From positions 1 through 64,000 of the forward strand of contig NZ_BAABHA010000008.1 of NCBI RefSeq assembly GCF_039541855.1: a stretch of 64,000 nt of DNA, written 5' to 3'. Source of the stretch: Solirubrum koreensis. Lineage in GTDB: Bacteria; Bacteroidota; Bacteroidia; Cytophagales; Hymenobacteraceae. Positions 60,761 to 64,000 of this stretch are shown here, piece by piece. Position 1 is the stretch's first letter. Every line of letters starts with the position of its first letter. The notes under the pieces were generated by a model that saw only the letters and a program-made list of their open reading frames with translations, was not told the origin of the DNA and did no database searches. The position numbers and the translations under genes are program-made.

Positions 60761-61813
60761 ATGGCCAAGTCAAACAAGCGGACTTCTATTGCCGACCTTG
60801 CACAGGAGCTGGGCCTCTCCGTTTCCACCATTTCGCGGGCGCTGAACAACGCTTTCGACGTTAGCGAAGCCACCAAAGCCCAGGTGTGGGCCCTGGCTGA
60901 AAAGCTGAACTACCAACCAAACAGCCTAGCGGCGGCCCTGCGGCGGGGCCGCAGCAACATGCTGGGCGTTATTGTGCCGCACATTAACGGCGCGTTTTTT
61001 CCGGCGGTGGTACACGGCATTGAGGAAGTGGCCAGCCAGGCGGGGTTCAGCGTGCTGATCTGCCAGTCGACGGAAGATGTAGCGCGCGAGAAAAAGCACG
61101 TGGAAGCGCTGCTGAAGGCGCAGGTCGACGGAATTCTGGTGTCCATGTCGAACACTACCCAGGACTTTGCGCATTTCGAGCGGGTACGCAGCCAGGGCAC
61201 GCCCCTCGTGTTTTTCGACCGCATGCCCGATTTTCCCCAGGCCTGCGGGGTGGTGGCAAACGACTACCGCGGCGCCTACCAGGTAATGGAACACCTCATT
61301 GCGCAAGGCTGCCGCCGCATTGCCCACCTGGCCGGCCCGCAAACCGTTAACACCACCCTCGACCGTTTCCGCGCCTACCAGGATGCCCTATTGGCCCACG
61401 GCCTGCCTTACGACCCTTCCTTGGTAGTACCGCTTGCCAACTCCGGCGTAGAGGCTGGCGGCGCTGCCATGCAGCAGCTGCTGCAGCTCCCCTCCCGCCC
61501 CGACGCCGTGTTTTCGGCCTACGACTTTCCGGCCGGCGGCGCCATGCAAGTACTGGAGGAACGGGGCTTCCGGGTGCCGGAGGACATTGCCCTGGCCGGT
61601 TTCAGCAACGAGCCGTTCACGACCATGGTAAAGCCCAGGCTGACGTCGGTAGACCAGCGGGGCAAGCAAATGGGCGAAGCCGCGGTGCAGCTGTTTCTGC
61701 AGCTGGTCAAGCGCAGCGAGGTCTTCACCGGCCAGCGCATCGTGCTCAAGCCCCAGCTGGTGGTGCGCGAGTCGTCGTTGCACAAGCAGAAGGAACCGGT
61801 GCTACCCAGGTAA
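60761..61813 (+). CDS. LacI-family transcriptional regulator
   Basis: 350 residues. The N-terminal helix-turn-helix and hinge follow the family: TSIADLAQELGLSVSTISRALNN, then LNYQPNSLAAALRRGRSNMLGV. A periplasmic-binding-protein-like sugar domain follows (IVPHINGAFFPAVVHGIEEVASQAGFSVLICQS, NTTLDRFRAYQDALLAHGLPYD, DAVFSAYDFPAGGAMQVLEERGFRVPEDIALAGFSNEP). The ligand is unknown. A sodium/solute symporter is encoded nearby on the other strand and could be a target. The 266 bp upstream contain no clear operator. Confidence 0.93.
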   Translation: MAKSNKRTSIADLAQELGLSVSTISRALNNAFDVSEATKAQVWALAEKLNYQPNSLAAALRRGRSNMLGVIVPHINGAFFPAVVHGIEEVASQAGFSVLICQSTEDVAREKKHVEALLKAQVDGILVSMSNTTQDFAHFERVRSQGTPLVFFDRMPDFPQACGVVANDYRGAYQVMEHLIAQGCRRIAHLAGPQTVNTTLDRFRAYQDALLAHGLPYDPSLVVPLANSGVEAGGAAMQQLLQLPSRPDAVFSAYDFPAGGAMQVLEERGFRVPEDIALAGFSNEPFTTMVKPRLTSVDQRGKQMGEAAVQLFLQLVKRSEVFTGQRIVLKPQLVVRESSLHKQKEPVLPR

Positions 61814-62019
61814 GGGCTTTTGGTCCGGCGTACTATTAGGGGGCACTCAGAAAACAGAAACTGTAACGCGTCAAGGGCTAAAAACGACGCTGCCCGGGTT
61901 GGGCGTCGACGCAAAGCCTGCGAGTTAGAGGTTTTTTCAATAGTTTAAGCCTATTTGTTTAACCTACAAGCTGTAACGGGTTGCCGGTAATTATTCCTCA
62001 ATTTGAAATCATTTGCACC

Positions 62020-62559
62020 ATGCAAAATTCTATGCTCCGCTTTGTGTTACTTGTTCTTTTAGCTGCCTGCTTTGTAACAGGCTACGGGCAAATCCCTCCA
62101 AGGGCCCAGCGGCTCGAAAATTTACCGGGGCCCCTTATTTTGTTGAACTCCTCTATTATTGCTAATGGCCTCTATGATCAACTCAATCCGCAGGATTTTA
62201 GGGCGATGAAAGTTTACAGAGGACAGGACATGCCTAGTTCCTTACAGAACATCAGTTTCACCGGCCTTGTCGACGTAACTTACGATAAGCCGATAAGCAG
62301 TCAACCGCTTATGGAACTCCGCAACCAGCGCGGCTTGGCTGGCCCTGTGGTGTTTGTGCTCAATGGGAACAGGCTGACCGCCGCACAAGTAGCCTTCTTG
62401 CGCTTCGTGCCCGAAGCTATTGGACAAGTGCAGGTCAGTCCTGCAAACGCCACGAATATGGAAACGGTAATCAGTATCCAAACCAACACCACTAAACCGC
62501 CTAGACAAGCTATGCCTAATGATCCTTTGACGGGCAAACCACAAGTAATTCTGCGCTAA
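62020..62559 (+). CDS. small secreted TonB-plug-like protein
   Basis: 179 residues from ATG 62020 (ATG 62032 possible). Signal peptide MLRFVLLVLLAACFVTGYGQ. Residues about 30-95 resemble the plug domain end of TonB-dependent receptors (PLILLNSSIIANGLYDQLNPQDFRAMKVYRGQD, then GLVDVTY), and a second similar half follows (GPVVFVLNGNRLTAAQVAFLRFVPEAIGQVQV). There is no barrel. The gene is clearly AT-richer than its neighbours, suggesting recent arrival. Function unknown. Confidence 0.65.
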   Translation: MQNSMLRFVLLVLLAACFVTGYGQIPPRAQRLENLPGPLILLNSSIIANGLYDQLNPQDFRAMKVYRGQDMPSSLQNISFTGLVDVTYDKPISSQPLMELRNQRGLAGPVVFVLNGNRLTAAQVAFLRFVPEAIGQVQVSPANATNMETVISIQTNTTKPPRQAMPNDPLTGKPQVILR

Positions 62560-62646
62560 TAGCTGGCAAGGGGCGGTCAAATTATTTTACATGTTTGGGT
62601 GTGTTAATAGGCCCAAACCTTAGACTCGCATGTTTTGCATCGAATT

Positions 62647-62713
62647 ACCGCATCGGCCCCGGCCGGCCCCTAACCCCTATTGCAGGTTAGAGGCTAGCCG
62701 GGGCCGATGCGGT
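62647..62713 (-). terminator. cruciform-like terminator after the symporter gene
   Basis: ACCGCATCGGCCCCGGC (62647-62663) pairs perfectly with 62697-62713, and the loop holds a further inverted pair (CCCCTAACC/GGTTAGAGG). It lies just past the symporter stop. Confidence 0.55.
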
Positions 62714-62734
62714 TGGGCCAGTTCCTTTCGGGCT

Positions 62735-64000
62735 CTACCAGTAAACCGTGTAGAGCACCGTTATCAGCACGAAAACCACGGCCGAACCAATGACGAAGCT
62801 GCGCTGGGGTTTAAACATGCTTGGGTCGACTTCGAGGCCGTTGGTTTTTACGCCGCGGCTGGTTTCCAGCAGGCTGATGAGCACCATCACCAGCACGCAC
62901 ACTACGAACACGATGCCCATGCGGTCGAGGAAGGGAATTTCGTAGACCCCGGCCGGATTGGGCACCGCAAATCCGAACGGTGCCAGCCCTGCAAGGTTCA
63001 CCATCGTGGGCAGGAACTTCAGCAGCACTGACAACAAAAAGCCGCCGATGGTGGCAAACAGGGCCGCGTTCGAGGTCGTTTTCTTCCAGAAGAAGCCCAG
63101 GATGAACATGGCAAAAATGCCCGGCGACACAAAGCCCGTGTACTCCTGAATGTACTGGAAGCCGCCTTTCTTGTCGATGCCCAGGTGCGGCGCTATGAGC
63201 ACGCCCAGAATCATGGCCACCACCACGGCAACCTTGCCCATGTTCACCAGCGTCTTTTCCGACGCGTTCGGGTTGAACACCTTCTTGTACACGTCGAGGG
63301 TGAAAATGGTAGCAATGCTGTTGGCTTTGCCGGCCAACGACGCTACTACCGCCGCCGTTAAGGCCGCAAACGACAACCCTTTCAGGCCCACCGGCAGAAT
63401 GCTCAGGAGCACGGGGTAGGCGCGGTCGGGATTTACCTCGCCGTCCTGCATCATTTCGGTGCTGAATACGTCGGCTTTGAAAAGCACGAAGGCCGCAATG
63501 CCGGGCAGCACCACGATTACCGGCATCAGGAGCTTCAGAAATGCCGCGAACAACAGGCCGGCGCGGGCCGTGGGCAGGCTGGCGCCCAACGCGCGCTGGG
63601 TAATGTACTGGTTGCATCCCCAGTAGTTGAGGTTCACAATCCACATGCCGCCGATGAGCACCGTAAGGCCGGGCAAATCGAGGTAGTTGGGGTTGTCGCG
63701 GTTGAAAATCATGTGAAAATGGTCGCCGGCTTGCTCGGTTAGCAGGTTAAATCCGCTTAGCACGCCGCTGCTGCCGTACTGCTCGGCAACCAGGTTCAGG
63801 GCCAGGTACGTGGTGGCCAAACCGCCCAGAATGAGCACAAACACCTGAATTACGTCGGTGTAGCCGATAACTTTCATGCCACCGAGGGTAATGACGATGG
63901 CGAAGACGGCCAGGGCATACATGCAGAACTCCAGGTTCAGGCCCGACACGCTGCTGATGGCAATAGCGCCGAGGTAGAGAATGGACGTCAGGTTCACCAC
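62735..64000 (-). CDS. sodium/solute symporter (SSS family), C-terminal part
   Basis: 421 residues visible, continuing beyond the right edge of the window, so the N-terminus is missing. About eleven membrane segments are seen. Family marks: TLGGMKVIGYTDVIQVFVLILGG, GMWIVNLNYWGCNQYITQRALGASLPTARAGLLFAAFLK (the SSS signature region) and GLSFAALTAAVVASLAGKANSIATIFTLDVYKK with the Ser-rich Na-site helix. The pattern is that of the sodium/sugar (SGLT-like) branch, so sugar uptake is likely. The LacI-type gene nearby fits carbohydrate control. Confidence 0.9.
   Translation of the reverse strand: MVNLTSILYLGAIAISSVSGLNLEFCMYALAVFAIVITLGGMKVIGYTDVIQVFVLILGGLATTYLALNLVAEQYGSSGVLSGFNLLTEQAGDHFHMIFNRDNPNYLDLPGLTVLIGGMWIVNLNYWGCNQYITQRALGASLPTARAGLLFAAFLKLLMPVIVVLPGIAAFVLFKADVFSTEMMQDGEVNPDRAYPVLLSILPVGLKGLSFAALTAAVVASLAGKANSIATIFTLDVYKKVFNPNASEKTLVNMGKVAVVVAMILGVLIAPHLGIDKKGGFQYIQEYTGFVSPGIFAMFILGFFWKKTTSNAALFATIGGFLLSVLLKFLPTMVNLAGLAPFGFAVPNPAGVYEIPFLDRMGIVFVVCVLVMVLISLLETSRGVKTNGLEVDPSMFKPQRSFVIGSAVVFVLITVLYTVYW

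Noticed and set aside
1..64000. tRNA, rRNA and CRISPR arrays
   Set aside because: No T-loop plus acceptor-stem combination, rRNA-like sequence or regularly spaced direct repeats with unique spacers was seen on either strand by eye.

Overview
The window looks like a high-GC Bacteroidota chromosome, most probably Cytophagales of the Hymenobacter type. Signs seen: TAnnTTTG-type -7 promoter elements, a decayed type IX secretion sorting domain, carboxypeptidase-regulatory and TonB-plug-like small proteins, LytS/LytTR pairs, a DUF5777 barrel and a Sec-type (clade II) nitrous oxide reductase. No tRNA, rRNA, CRISPR array or intact insertion sequence was found. The genus is an inference; no marker gene for taxonomy is present.

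Layout. 1-3100: 5' part of a LytS-like kinase, then a 44-residue cysteine-free peptide with a class I lanthipeptide-like leader and a LanC-like protein that appears to have lost every zinc and catalytic residue, followed by a frameshifted sorting-domain relic and palindromic, gene-poor DNA. 3100-6100: small membrane protein and a secreted prolyl oligopeptidase. 6300-12000: sulfane-sulfur operon (ArsR regulator, TSUP exporter, persulfide dioxygenase-rhodanese fusion, rhodanese, two YeeE/YedE halves, MFS carrier) with two matching operator-like palindromes. 12100-18300: assorted genes, including a broken SulP transporter and an unusual pyruvate-kinase-like protein. 18400-21500: MacAB-type ABC exporter.

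21700-33400 is a nitrogen-oxide region: a haem-copper-oxidase-like membrane protein divergent from an iron-sulfur repair protein around one FNR-like box, a Crp/Fnr regulator with a cysteine-rich insert, a cytochrome c lipoprotein, nosZ, a membrane protein, nosL, nosD, nosF and nosY, then an NsrR-like Rrf2 repressor and flavohaemoglobin carrying the same palindromic operator. No nitrite or NO reductase is seen, so the strain may scavenge N2O and detoxify NO rather than denitrify fully.

33600-43400: a Gre/Rnk-like factor, then a tripartite RND efflux system with a small membrane protein and a two-component system, interrupted by a 200-bp repeat element. 43700-50050: serine hydrolase, isocitrate dehydrogenase, an amber-interrupted fructokinase and a LytTR two-component pair. 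50485-55013: ABC ATPase with a giant permease/M1-peptidase fusion. 55400-60500: envelope redox genes (cytochrome c lipoprotein, YceI, DUF5777, metal-binding-like protein, lipoprotein truncated globin) and hemA. 60700-64000: LacI regulator, small plug-like protein, and part of a sodium/solute symporter.
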